Positions 47,269 to 56,415 of a DNA stretch of 64,000 bases are shown here, in pieces. Below the pieces are notes generated by a model, which was not told the DNA's origin, searched no databases, and worked only from the letters and a program-made list of their open reading frames with translations. Location: NCBI GenBank assembly GCA_963732375.1, contig CAVSZE010000015.1, forward strand, positions 1 through 64,000, read 5' to 3'. Made by a program: the position numbers and the translations under genes. Position 1 is the first letter of the stretch. Every line of letters begins with the position of its first letter. This DNA is from RPQJ01 sp963732375. GTDB lineage: Bacteria > Pseudomonadota > Gammaproteobacteria > Steroidobacterales > Steroidobacteraceae.

Positions 47269-47394
47269 TGCAACGACTTCCTCGGACGGCTTTGACGAAG
47301 CGCGTGCGCGCCCTGGACCGCACAGCGTCATTTGACAATGGCGCGCAGGCAGTCTTTCATTCGTCGCAAGCACTGTCAAAGACGAGGCCCACGC

Positions 47395-49413
47395 ATGAGT
47401 GGCGCGCAGGAGCCAGTTGGTACGCTCGATGTAGCGCTGGCGCACGCCGCGAAACTGCTGGTCTCGGATCCCGCGCTCGCCGCCGAACAGGCCGGCGAAA
47501 TCCTCAAGGTCGCTCCCGGCCACCCAGTCGCAACGATCATCCTGGGCGCCTCGCATCGTGCACGTGGCGACGCACCTGCCGCGCTCGCGATCCTCGAACC
47601 GCTGGCGGCCGAGCACCCTGGCTGGGTATCCACCCACTATGAGCTGGGCCTCGCGCTGGGGCTTGCCGGGCGCAGCAAGACCGCAGTGGCGGAGTTGCGG
47701 ACCGCCGTGCGGCTGAAGCCGGAAATGAGCGATGCGTGGCGTGCGCTCGGAGACCACCTCACCGCGCTCGGCGAAACCGAGGCCGCCGATGCGGCGTATT
47801 CCGCGCACATCAAGGCCTCGACGCGCGACCCTCGCCTGCTCGCGCCGGCGGCAGCACTCTGCGACGGTAACATTCCGGTGGCCGAGCACCTGCTGCGTGA
47901 GCACCTGAAGCGCTTCCCCACCGACGTCGTCGCGATACGGATGCTGGCGGAGGTGGCCGCGCGGCTCGGCCGCTATCGCGACTCCGAGGCCCTGCTGCTG
48001 CGGTGCCTCGAACTTGCGCCGGGCTTCAACGCGGCCAGGCATAACCTGGCACTGGTCCTGCAGCGGCAGGATCGATTCGAAGATGCGTTGCGTGAAGTCG
48101 AGACGCTGCTGAAGGCGGACCCGGGCGATACCGGCGGCCGGAACCTTCAAGCGGCCCTGCTGGGCAGGCTGGGTGACGTCCAGCAGTCGGTCGAAATCTA
48201 CCGGAAGGTGCTCGACCAGTATCCGACACATCCGAAGGTGTGGCATAGCTACGGGCACGCGCTGCGAACCGCCGGCCGGCAGCCTGAATCCATTGCGGCC
48301 TATCGCCGCACGGTTGAGTTGTCCCCCGGCTTCGGCGAGGCGTACTGGAGCCTCGCCAACCTGAAGACCTTCAAGTTCTCGGCGCAGGACATCGAGCAGA
48401 TGCTCGGGCAGCTCCGCCGCGACGACCTGTCGATCGACGACCGTTTTCACTTCCACTTTGCGCTGGGCAAGGCACTGGAGGACGCCGGCGATTACCAGCA
48501 GTCCTTCGAACACTACGCCGAGGGCAATCGCCTGCGCCGGTCGGTCATCCTCTATGACGGGGATGCGGTGGCCGACCGGGTCGGCCAGACCAGGGCCTTG
48601 TTCACCCGTGAATTCATCGAATCGCGCACCGGTGTCGGGTCACGGGCACCGGACCCGATCTTCGTCGTCGGACTGCCGCGAGCAGGCTCCACCCTGCTCG
48701 AGCAGATCCTGTCCAGCCACTCTGCCGTCGAGGGCACTATGGAGCTCCCCGACATCGGCGCCATCGTGCGAGACCTCGGCGGTCGCAAGGGCGCCGACGA
48801 TACCTCGGCGTATCCGGGGATCCTGGCGACGCTCGACGGCGACCAGCTGCGGGACCTGGGCGAGCGCTACCTGGACAGCACCCGCGTGCAGCGCAGGACC
48901 AGTGCGCCCTACTTCATCGACAAGAATCCGAACAACTGGATGCACGCCGGGCTTATCCACCTGATCCTGCCCAACGCCAGGATCATCGACGCCCGTCGGC
49001 ACCCGATGAGCTGCTGTTTCTCGGTCTTCAAGCAGCACTTCGCGCGCGGCAACCGGTTTTCCTATGACCTCGGCGAGCTCGGCCGCTACTACCGGGATTA
49101 CATGGTCCTGATGGCCCATTTCGACGAGGTGCTGCCAGGCCGAATCCACAGGGCGATCTACGAACACGTCGTCGAGGATACGGAGGCCGAGGTCAGACGG
49201 CTGCTCGACTACTGCGGCCTGCCCTTCGAGGACGGCTGCCTGCGCTTCTACGAGAACGAGCGGGCGGTCCGGACGGCCAGCTCCGAGCAGGTCCGCCAGC
49301 CGATCTACCGCGACTCACTCGAGCAGTGGACACACTACCAGCCGTGGCTCGGTCCGCTGGAACAGGCACTGGGCCCGGCCCTGCAGAACTGGTCGAGATC
49401 GAACTCAGGTTGA
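47395..49413 (+). CDS. TPR-repeat sulfotransferase
   Basis: This 672-residue fusion has tetratricopeptide-type helical repeats over residues about 10-380 (for example AVAELRTAVRLKPEMSDAWR) and a C-terminal sulfotransferase domain. The PAPS 5'-phosphosulfate loop is VGLPRAGSTLLEQILSSH (from about residue 421) and the 3'-phosphate site is ARRHPMSCCFSVFKQ (about 530-545). It probably transfers sulfate to a protein, peptide or glycan. GAGG lies 8 nt before the ATG. A TonB-dependent receptor gene follows after 57 bp, probably in the same operon. Confidence 0.9.
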   Translation: MSGAQEPVGTLDVALAHAAKLLVSDPALAAEQAGEILKVAPGHPVATIILGASHRARGDAPAALAILEPLAAEHPGWVSTHYELGLALGLAGRSKTAVAELRTAVRLKPEMSDAWRALGDHLTALGETEAADAAYSAHIKASTRDPRLLAPAAALCDGNIPVAEHLLREHLKRFPTDVVAIRMLAEVAARLGRYRDSEALLLRCLELAPGFNAARHNLALVLQRQDRFEDALREVETLLKADPGDTGGRNLQAALLGRLGDVQQSVEIYRKVLDQYPTHPKVWHSYGHALRTAGRQPESIAAYRRTVELSPGFGEAYWSLANLKTFKFSAQDIEQMLGQLRRDDLSIDDRFHFHFALGKALEDAGDYQQSFEHYAEGNRLRRSVILYDGDAVADRVGQTRALFTREFIESRTGVGSRAPDPIFVVGLPRAGSTLLEQILSSHSAVEGTMELPDIGAIVRDLGGRKGADDTSAYPGILATLDGDQLRDLGERYLDSTRVQRRTSAPYFIDKNPNNWMHAGLIHLILPNARIIDARRHPMSCCFSVFKQHFARGNRFSYDLGELGRYYRDYMVLMAHFDEVLPGRIHRAIYEHVVEDTEAEVRRLLDYCGLPFEDGCLRFYENERAVRTASSEQVRQPIYRDSLEQWTHYQPWLGPLEQALGPALQNWSRSNSG

Positions 49414-49470
49414 AATTGCTTCGGCCTCACGCACAGAATCGGAAAATTTCTCAAAAAAAGGGAGCGCGAC

Positions 49471-51900
49471 ATGACTCGAAGCCGCAAGAGAAAGCTGCAG
49501 CGCCAGCAGGCTGGACTGCCCGGGCATCGACTGGCGACGGGCCTGCCGCTGGCCCCGCTGCTGCTGGCCGGTGTCCCGATGGCACACGCGCAGCAGGTCG
49601 CAGACACGAGTCCGGCTCTCGAGGAGGTCGTGGTCACCGCGCAGAAGCAGACCGAAAACCTGCAGGCCGTGCCAATGAGCATACAGGCATTCGGCGAGAC
49701 CAAGCTCCAGGAACTGAACATCAACAACATGACCGACTACATGAAGTTCATGCCGAGCGTGAGCTTCCAGAGTTTCGGTCCAGGCTTCACCCGCGTATTC
49801 ATGCGTGGTGTCGCGAGCGGCGACAACGGCAATCACTCAGGCCCGATGCCAAGCGTCGGCCAGTACCTGGACGAGCAGCCGATCACGACCATCGTAGGCG
49901 CGCTCGACATTCACATCTACGACATCGAGCGCGTCGAAATGCTGGCCGGCCCGCAGGGCACCCTGTACGGGGCGAGCTCACAGTCAGGCACGATTCGCAC
50001 CATCACGAACAAGCCTGACTCGAAAGCGTTCAGCGCCAGCTACGACCTGCAGGGCAATTTCGTCTCCGGAGGCGATGCCGGATACAGCGCGGAGGGATAC
50101 GTGAACGTCCCGCTCGCCGACAACATGGCCGTAAGACTGGTGGGCTGGTACGAGCACTCACCAGGCTACATAGACAACGTGAAGGGGTCGATGACCTTCC
50201 CGTCGTCCGGCATCACGATGACGAACTACGAGCCCGGGCACAATTTCGCCAAGGACAACTACAACGACGGCGACACCTACGGCGCCCGTGCGTTGCTGAA
50301 GATCGACCTGAACGACAACTGGTCGATCACCCCCGGCGTGATGGGCCAGGTGGCCGACTTCAACGGCCTGTTCGCGTACGACCCGGCCATTGGCGATCTC
50401 AAGGTCTCGCACTTTTTCAAGGAGGAAACGAAAGACAGCTGGGTACAGGCCTCGCTGACGGTGCAGGGCAAGATCGGCAACTGGGACATGGTCTACGCCG
50501 GCGCGTACCTCGACCGAAACCAGACCGAGAGGAATGATTATTCCGACTATGCCTACTGGTACGACGTGTGCTGCGGCTACGGCAGTTCGATGGTGAACAA
50601 TGACGGTGATCTTATTAACCCGGCGCAGTACATCAAGGGCAAGGACGGCTTCACGATGTGGAGCAACGAGTTGCGCTTCAGCTCGCCGCGGGACAAGCGC
50701 CTGCGGTTCACCGGCGGCCTGTTCGCGCAATCCGACACGCACCACATCGAGCAGCGCTATATGGTCAACAACCTTGCGACGGAGATCTCTGTCACCGGAT
50801 GGCCCGACACGCTCTGGCTGACCGAGCAGACGCGTACCGACGACAGCTACGCCCTGTTCGGCGAGTTGTACTTCGACATCACCGACAACCTTACCGCGAC
50901 GGCCGGTGGCCGCCTGTTCCAGACCAACAACGATCTCAAAGGCTTCTTCGGATTCAGCCAGAACTTTGGAGGCACCGGAGAGGCGCAGTGTTTTCCGAAT
51001 CCAGAGGATCCAAACAATTCTGACAACTGGCAGCCATATCGAGGGGCGCCCTGCATCAACCTGAACAAGAGCACCAGCGAGAACGGCATCACGCCCAAAT
51101 TCAATCTCGCCTACAAGTTCGACGAAGACCGCATGGTGTACCTCACCTACTCGGAAGGCTTCCGTCCCGGCGGCGTGAACCGTCGCGGAACCTTCCCACC
51201 CTACAAGGCCGACTACCTCACGAACTACGAAGCTGGCTGGAAGACAACCTGGGCCGGCGGACAGGTTCGCTTCAATGGTGCGGCGTTCATCCAGGAATGG
51301 GACAAGTTCCAGTATTCGTTCCTCGGTGAGAACGGCCTCACGAACGTCCGCAATGCCGGCCAGGCCGAGATCAGCGGCATCGAGACCTACGTCGACTGGG
51401 CCGCCACCGATCACTGGCGCTTCTCGGCCGGAGCGACCTGGCTCGACCCGAAATTGACGGAGAACTTCTGCCAGGCAATCGGCGAAGACCCGTGCGCGCC
51501 GGAGAACTACGCCAAGAAGGGTACTCGACTGCCGGTCACGCCGACGTTCAAGGGCAATGTGATTGCCAGGTATATATTCAGTTTCAGCAATTACGATGGC
51601 AATGTGCAGGGTTCGTACGTCTACCAGAACGACGTCCAGGCCGAACTGCTGCCATACAACCGGCAATTCACCGGCAAGCAGGATGCCTACGGCGTCGCCG
51701 ACTTCTCCGGCAGCCTGACAAGAGGTCCCTACTCGCTTACGCTGTTCATCAACAATGCGTTCGACGAGCGCGCCGACCTGTTCAAGTACCAGGAGTGCGC
51801 GGTCGAGGTCTGCGGTGTCGCGGTCGGACACCCGTACACGACCTACACGGGGCCCAACCAGCCGCGGACGATCGGGCTGATCTTCAGGCAGGAGTTCTAG
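49471..51900 (+). CDS. TonB-dependent outer-membrane receptor
   Basis: This 809-residue receptor takes up a ligand using energy from TonB-ExbBD. It starts with an Arg-rich n-region and signal peptide ending at AHA (40). A TonB-box-like EEVVVTA (51-57), a plug domain (through VEMLAGPQGTLYGASSQSG) and a 22-strand barrel follow, with the C-terminal aromatic motif ending FRQEF. It belongs to the large catabolic class of receptors rather than a recognised siderophore type. A terminator follows directly. Confidence 0.92.
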   Translation: MTRSRKRKLQRQQAGLPGHRLATGLPLAPLLLAGVPMAHAQQVADTSPALEEVVVTAQKQTENLQAVPMSIQAFGETKLQELNINNMTDYMKFMPSVSFQSFGPGFTRVFMRGVASGDNGNHSGPMPSVGQYLDEQPITTIVGALDIHIYDIERVEMLAGPQGTLYGASSQSGTIRTITNKPDSKAFSASYDLQGNFVSGGDAGYSAEGYVNVPLADNMAVRLVGWYEHSPGYIDNVKGSMTFPSSGITMTNYEPGHNFAKDNYNDGDTYGARALLKIDLNDNWSITPGVMGQVADFNGLFAYDPAIGDLKVSHFFKEETKDSWVQASLTVQGKIGNWDMVYAGAYLDRNQTERNDYSDYAYWYDVCCGYGSSMVNNDGDLINPAQYIKGKDGFTMWSNELRFSSPRDKRLRFTGGLFAQSDTHHIEQRYMVNNLATEISVTGWPDTLWLTEQTRTDDSYALFGELYFDITDNLTATAGGRLFQTNNDLKGFFGFSQNFGGTGEAQCFPNPEDPNNSDNWQPYRGAPCINLNKSTSENGITPKFNLAYKFDEDRMVYLTYSEGFRPGGVNRRGTFPPYKADYLTNYEAGWKTTWAGGQVRFNGAAFIQEWDKFQYSFLGENGLTNVRNAGQAEISGIETYVDWAATDHWRFSAGATWLDPKLTENFCQAIGEDPCAPENYAKKGTRLPVTPTFKGNVIARYIFSFSNYDGNVQGSYVYQNDVQAELLPYNRQFTGKQDAYGVADFSGSLTRGPYSLTLFINNAFDERADLFKYQECAVEVCGVAVGHPYTTYTGPNQPRTIGLIFRQEF

Positions 51901-51923
51901 CAGCACGGACCGGGACCGACCGG

Positions 51924-51956
51924 GAGACGGGCCGAGGAATCGGCCCGTCTCTTTTC
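51924..51956 (+). terminator. Terminator after the TonB receptor gene
   Basis: A perfect 12-bp stem GAGACGGGCCGA/TCGGCCCGTCTC with a GGAA loop is followed by TTTT, 23 nt after the stop codon. Confidence 0.85.
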
Positions 51957-51976
51957 GGACCAGGCAGTCCCCCTGT

Positions 51977-52096
51977 ATGAACCTCCGGCCTCACAACCTT
52001 CGTCAGAAGTACGTGGTTCCACGCATGCCCAATACAGACCTATTGAGCGAGCCTGCCGGACACGCCGAGATCGCCATTCGACGGGAGCTGCATTGA
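51977..52096 (+). CDS. Possible 39-residue leader ORF
   Basis: A short ATG-started frame of 39 codons ends in TGA that overlaps the TTG start of the next gene as TTGA. The product starts MNLRPHNLRQKYVV and resembles nothing I know. No strong ribosome binding site is seen. It may be a chance frame or a small upstream coding sequence coupled to the GcvT-like gene. Confidence 0.3.
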   Translation: MNLRPHNLRQKYVVPRMPNTDLLSEPAGHAEIAIRRELH

Positions 52097-53310
52097 GCGT
52101 GGAACCCTACAGCCTGTACGAGCTCAAGCGGACGCCGTTCCATGAACGCATTGCGCCACTTTGCCTGCCGCAGAACTGGCGGCGCTGGGGTGGCTGCATC
52201 ACGGTCGGTTCCTACGACCTCGGGATCGACCGGGAGTACTGGGCGATCCGCGACGCGGCGGCACTGATCGACGTTTCGCCACTGATGAAGTACCTGATAG
52301 AGGGCCCGGATGCCGCGCGCCTGCTCGATCGGATCATCACCCGGGACATCGCCAGGCTTGCCGTCGGGCAGGTCTATTACACCGGCTGGTGTGACGACGA
52401 GGGCAAGCTGCTCGACGACGGAACTGTAACGCGCCTCGGCGAGCAAAGCTTCCGCCTCACGGCGGCCGAGCCGTCGCTGCGCTGGCTCTCGATGAACGCG
52501 GTCGGCTTGCAGGCCACGATCACCGAGGTCACCGAGCAGACGGCGGCGCTGAGCCTGCAGGGGCCGAAGTCCCGCGCGATACTGAATCGCTGTTGCGAAG
52601 CCTCGCTCGACGGCCTCAGGTTTTTCCGCATGGCTGAAAACCGCCTGCAGGGACGGCCGGTGACCATTTCGCGCACCGGTTATACGGGCGACCTCGGTTA
52701 CGAAATCTGGATGGATGCAGCGGATGCCCTGCCCGTCTGGGACGCCATCATGGCGGCCGGCAACGACTACGGCATCGTGCCCTGCGGCATCCTCGCGATG
52801 GACATGGCGCGGGTCGAGGCCGGGCTCTTCATGCTGGACGTGGACTATACGGCCGCCAACCACGCCTGGATCGCCGCGCAGAAGTCCTCGCCTTACGAAA
52901 TGGGCCTGGGCTGGACGGTGAACCTCGACAAGCCCGGCTACTTCGTCGGACGCCGCGCGCTCGAACGCGAGCACCGCGAGGGCTCGGCCTGGAAGCTGGT
53001 CGGCCTCGAAGTTGACTGGGAAGGACTGGAGCGCGTGTACGCGGAGGCAGGGCTGCCGCCGCAGATTCCCGGAATGGCCGTGCGTGGCAGCCTGCCCGTC
53101 ATGCGCGACGGTCGGCAGGTGGGTTACGCCTCGACCAGCACCTGGTCGCCGGTGCTGAAGAAATACATTGCACTGGTACACCTCGAGCGCCCCCACTACG
53201 AACCGGGCAATCGCCTGAACATCGAGATCACCGTCGAGCACAAGAGGCGTCACGCGCCCGGCACGGTGGTCGCGCTGCCGTTCTACGAGCCCGAGTGGAA
53301 AAGAAAGTGA
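52093..53310 (+). CDS. GcvT-like aminomethyltransferase-family protein, putative THF-dependent demethylase
   Basis: This 405-residue protein has the GCV_T fold and C-terminal barrel. Family marks are DVSPLMKYLIEGPDAARLL, the tetrahydrofolate-binding aspartate region EGKLLDDGTV (D108-D109), SLQGPKSRAIL and the SRTGYTGDLGYEIWM motif. It is too divergent to be the glycine-cleavage T protein, and no gcvH or gcvP is present; it more likely moves a methyl or methylene group from an N- or S-methylated substrate to tetrahydrofolate. The start is TTG at 52093 with GGGAG 5 nt upstream. It overlaps the first FAD oxidoreductase gene. Confidence 0.82.
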   Translation: MSVEPYSLYELKRTPFHERIAPLCLPQNWRRWGGCITVGSYDLGIDREYWAIRDAAALIDVSPLMKYLIEGPDAARLLDRIITRDIARLAVGQVYYTGWCDDEGKLLDDGTVTRLGEQSFRLTAAEPSLRWLSMNAVGLQATITEVTEQTAALSLQGPKSRAILNRCCEASLDGLRFFRMAENRLQGRPVTISRTGYTGDLGYEIWMDAADALPVWDAIMAAGNDYGIVPCGILAMDMARVEAGLFMLDVDYTAANHAWIAAQKSSPYEMGLGWTVNLDKPGYFVGRRALEREHREGSAWKLVGLEVDWEGLERVYAEAGLPPQIPGMAVRGSLPVMRDGRQVGYASTSTWSPVLKKYIALVHLERPHYEPGNRLNIEITVEHKRRHAPGTVVALPFYEPEWKRK

Positions 53311-54890
53311 GCGCCGCCAGGTTCGATGCGATCGTCATCGGCGCAGGCCACAACGGCCTGATCGCGGCGGCCTACCTCGCCCGCGCCGGCAAGAAGGTCG
53401 TCGTACTGGAACGCAACGACTGGGTCGGCGGCGCCACCTGCACACGCGAGATCTTCCCCGGGTACCGCTTCACGGAGTATTCCTACGTAGTGAGCCTGCT
53501 GCGCCCGGAGATCATCCGCGACCTCGAACTGCCGCGGCACGGCCTCAAGATCCTGCCGTTGCCGAGCACGGTCACGCCGATGGACAACGGCGACTACCTT
53601 GCAGGCTGGGACGACCACGACCTGACTCGCCGCGAAATCTACCGTCACTCGCCACGCGACGCCGAGGCGACCGACGAGTACTCCCGGGTGATGGCGCGCG
53701 CCGCGAAGGCAATCAAGCCCATTCTCGGCATTGTTCCGCCCGACCCCTCTTCGCTCAGCTGGCGCGAGCTCGCCAGGATGCTGAAACTCGGCCGCTATGG
53801 CGCGAGCCTGAGCGACCAGGAGCGCTACCGGATTGCGAAGCTGACCACGCAATCGGCAGGGGACCTGCTGGATGAGTGGTTCGAATTCGACCCGCTGAAG
53901 GGCACCAAGTCCGCGAGCGGCATCATCGGCACCTTCCTCGGGCCGCGCTCGCCCGGCACCGCCTACGTGCTGCTACACCACTACATGGGCGAGATCGACG
54001 GTGCGTTCCGTGCCTGGGGCTTCGCCAAGGACGGCACCGGCGGCATCGCCGAAGCGATAGCACGCTCCGCCCGCGCACTCGGCGTCGAGGTCCGCACCGG
54101 CGCGCCGGTCGCGAAGGTGCTGGTCAAGGGCGGCCGCGCCAGTGGCGTGGCGCTCGAGAATGGTGACGAACTCGAGGCCCGGGTCGTCATGTCCGCGGTG
54201 GACCCGAAACGCAGCTTCCTGCAGCTCGTCGACCCGGAGCACTTCCCCGACGAATTCACCGAGGCAATCCGCGGGTTCCGTATCCGGGGCTCGTCGGGCA
54301 AGGTAAACATCGCGCTGTCGGAGCTGCCGCAGTTCACGTGCCTGCCGGGCACCGGACCCCTGCACCGCGGTGCTATCTCGTTCAGCCCGAGCGTGGACTA
54401 CATCGAGCGGGCCTACGACGATGCCAAGTACGGCCAGTTTTCGCGGCGTCCGTACATCGACGCGATCATCCCATCGATGATCGACCGCGACATGGCACCG
54501 CCGGGGCACCACGTGATGTCCTGCTTCGTGCAGTACGCGCCCTACGACATCGACGGCGGCTGGGACGATGAAAAGCGCGAGGCCTTCGGGGAGACCGTGA
54601 TCTCGACCATCGAGCGCTACGCGCCGAATATCCGGCGAGCCATCGTCGGCAAGCAGGTCATCACACCCAAGGACATCGAGAGCATGGCCGGCATAACGGG
54701 CGGCAACATCTTCCACGGCGAGCTGCTGCTGCACCAGCTGTTCTTCCTCCGCCCGGCCCCGCAATGGGCCGACTACCGCACGCCACTGGCCGGCTATTAC
54801 TACGGCGCCTCTGGCGCGCATCCGGGCGGCGGAATCATGGGTGCGAACGGCAGGCTCGCCGCGATGGAAGTACTCAAGGACTGGCGGTAG
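53307..54890 (+). CDS. FAD-dependent oxidoreductase, phytoene-desaturase/PYROXD2-like (1)
   Basis: This 527-residue flavoprotein has the FAD-binding VIGAGHNGLIAAAYLARAGK at the N-terminus and a C-terminal GGGIMGANGRLAA segment that closes the FAD site. The GHNGL variant is typical of the PYROXD2/phytoene-dehydrogenase group. The start is GTG at 53307, which overlaps the preceding stop as GTGA and has GGAA 6 nt upstream; another GTG lies at 53295. It probably oxidises an amine or a C-C bond together with the GcvT-like protein and its paralogue next door. The reaction is unknown. Confidence 0.85.
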   Translation: MSAARFDAIVIGAGHNGLIAAAYLARAGKKVVVLERNDWVGGATCTREIFPGYRFTEYSYVVSLLRPEIIRDLELPRHGLKILPLPSTVTPMDNGDYLAGWDDHDLTRREIYRHSPRDAEATDEYSRVMARAAKAIKPILGIVPPDPSSLSWRELARMLKLGRYGASLSDQERYRIAKLTTQSAGDLLDEWFEFDPLKGTKSASGIIGTFLGPRSPGTAYVLLHHYMGEIDGAFRAWGFAKDGTGGIAEAIARSARALGVEVRTGAPVAKVLVKGGRASGVALENGDELEARVVMSAVDPKRSFLQLVDPEHFPDEFTEAIRGFRIRGSSGKVNIALSELPQFTCLPGTGPLHRGAISFSPSVDYIERAYDDAKYGQFSRRPYIDAIIPSMIDRDMAPPGHHVMSCFVQYAPYDIDGGWDDEKREAFGETVISTIERYAPNIRRAIVGKQVITPKDIESMAGITGGNIFHGELLLHQLFFLRPAPQWADYRTPLAGYYYGASGAHPGGGIMGANGRLAAMEVLKDWR

Positions 54891-54897
54891 GCCCAAC

Positions 54898-56415
54898 ATG
54901 ACGAAACCAGACGTCATCGTCATCGGCGCTGGCCACAACGGCCTCGTTTCCGCCGCCTACCTGGCGAAGGCCGGCCGCAAGGTGCTGGTACTCGAGCGAC
55001 GCTGCGTGCCTGGCGGACAGCTGGCCGCAAACGCGTCGCCGGCCTCCTTCGCTGCACAGTCGCTGCGCCCGGGCGGCCGCCTCCGTGCCGACATCGTGGC
55101 CGATCTCGACCTCGCGCGGCACGGCTATGCGGCGGACTCGGCGTCGATCCCGACCTACGTATCCGCGCTGCCGGATGGCGCCGTGCTGCGGTTGTCGGCC
55201 AGCGCCGGCGATGCGGCCACGCTCGAATCGATCCGCAGGCTGTCGGCGCGGGACGCGGACCGCTGGCCCGAGTTCGTCCGGTTCATGGACACGGCGGCGG
55301 GCTTCCTCGACCTGGCGCAACGCACTCCGATGCCGCGCCTGGCGAATGCCGACATTCGTGCGGAAGGGCGATCGCTTGCGACACTCGCCTGGAAACTGCG
55401 CAGGCTCGGGCGCAAGGACATGTTCCGTGTAATGCGCTGCCTGTCGATGTCGGCACAGGAATTCGGCGAGGAGTGGTTCGAGTCGGAACCGCTGAAAGCC
55501 GCGCTCGGCGCACTTGCAGTGCACGGCGTGACCATGGGATCGATGTCGGCCGGTGGCGGCTACATGCTGATCCACAACTGGCTCAATCGCGGCGGTCCGG
55601 CGCACCGACCGCTCTCGGGCGGCACGAGCCGTATCGCCGAGTCGCTGGTAGCGGCGCTCGTGGCCGCTGGCGGGCAGTTGCGCACCGATGCGCCCGTCGC
55701 ACAGGTCCTGGTAGACAGGCAACAGGCCCGCGGCGTGCGCCTCGAAAACGGCGAGGAAATCAGCGCTCCCATCGTCGTATCGGACGCCGATCCGCGCCAC
55801 ACGCTGCTCGGCCTGGTAGGGGCGCCGGAGCTGCCGCCGGAGTTCGTGTGGCAGGCCCAGTCGATCAAGATGCGCGGCTCGGTGGCGAAGCTGCACGTAC
55901 GCACCGAGGAAGGCCATGGCCTTCCCGAAGGCACGCTGGTCATTGCGCCGACGCTCAAGTACCTGGAGCGCGCCTACGATGCGGCGAAGTACGGCGAGAT
56001 GTCGCGCGAGCCGTACCTGGAAATCACGACTTCGGGTGACGTCGTGTCCATCCATTTCCAGTTTGCGCCGTACCTGCTGCGACAGGGCGACTGGGATCAG
56101 CGCCGCGCGATGCTGGAAAGCCTGGCCGTCGACACCGTCGCCGCCCGGTTTCCCGGATTTCGCGAACGTGTCCGCGAGGTCCAGTCGATCACACCGCTCG
56201 ACCTGGAGCGGACCTGGGGTCTCACCGAGGGCGACCTGAACCACGGCCAGTTGATCCTGGACCAGCTCCTGTTCATGCGGCCCATGCCGGGTTGGTCCGA
56301 TCACCGCACACCGGTGGACGGCCTGTTCCTCTGCGGCAGCGGCGTCCACGGCGGTGGCGGCCTGAGCGGCGCGAGCGGCCGGAATGCCGCAAGAGCCGTG
56401 CTCAAGTCGCGTTAG
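54898..56415 (+). CDS. FAD-dependent oxidoreductase, phytoene-desaturase/PYROXD2-like (2)
   Basis: This 505-residue flavoprotein is a diverged paralogue of the previous gene product: VIVIGAGHNGLVSAAYLAKAG, the FESEPLKAALGALAVHG region, KYLERAYDAAKYGEMSREPY and the final SGVHGGGGLSGASGRNAA correspond segment by segment. The ATG at 54898 is 8 nt after the preceding stop, so the genes are co-transcribed. The pair could form a heteromeric enzyme or act on successive intermediates. Its stop overlaps the convergent permease stop by 4 nt. Confidence 0.85.
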   Translation: MTKPDVIVIGAGHNGLVSAAYLAKAGRKVLVLERRCVPGGQLAANASPASFAAQSLRPGGRLRADIVADLDLARHGYAADSASIPTYVSALPDGAVLRLSASAGDAATLESIRRLSARDADRWPEFVRFMDTAAGFLDLAQRTPMPRLANADIRAEGRSLATLAWKLRRLGRKDMFRVMRCLSMSAQEFGEEWFESEPLKAALGALAVHGVTMGSMSAGGGYMLIHNWLNRGGPAHRPLSGGTSRIAESLVAALVAAGGQLRTDAPVAQVLVDRQQARGVRLENGEEISAPIVVSDADPRHTLLGLVGAPELPPEFVWQAQSIKMRGSVAKLHVRTEEGHGLPEGTLVIAPTLKYLERAYDAAKYGEMSREPYLEITTSGDVVSIHFQFAPYLLRQGDWDQRRAMLESLAVDTVAARFPGFRERVREVQSITPLDLERTWGLTEGDLNHGQLILDQLLFMRPMPGWSDHRTPVDGLFLCGSGVHGGGGLSGASGRNAARAVLKSR

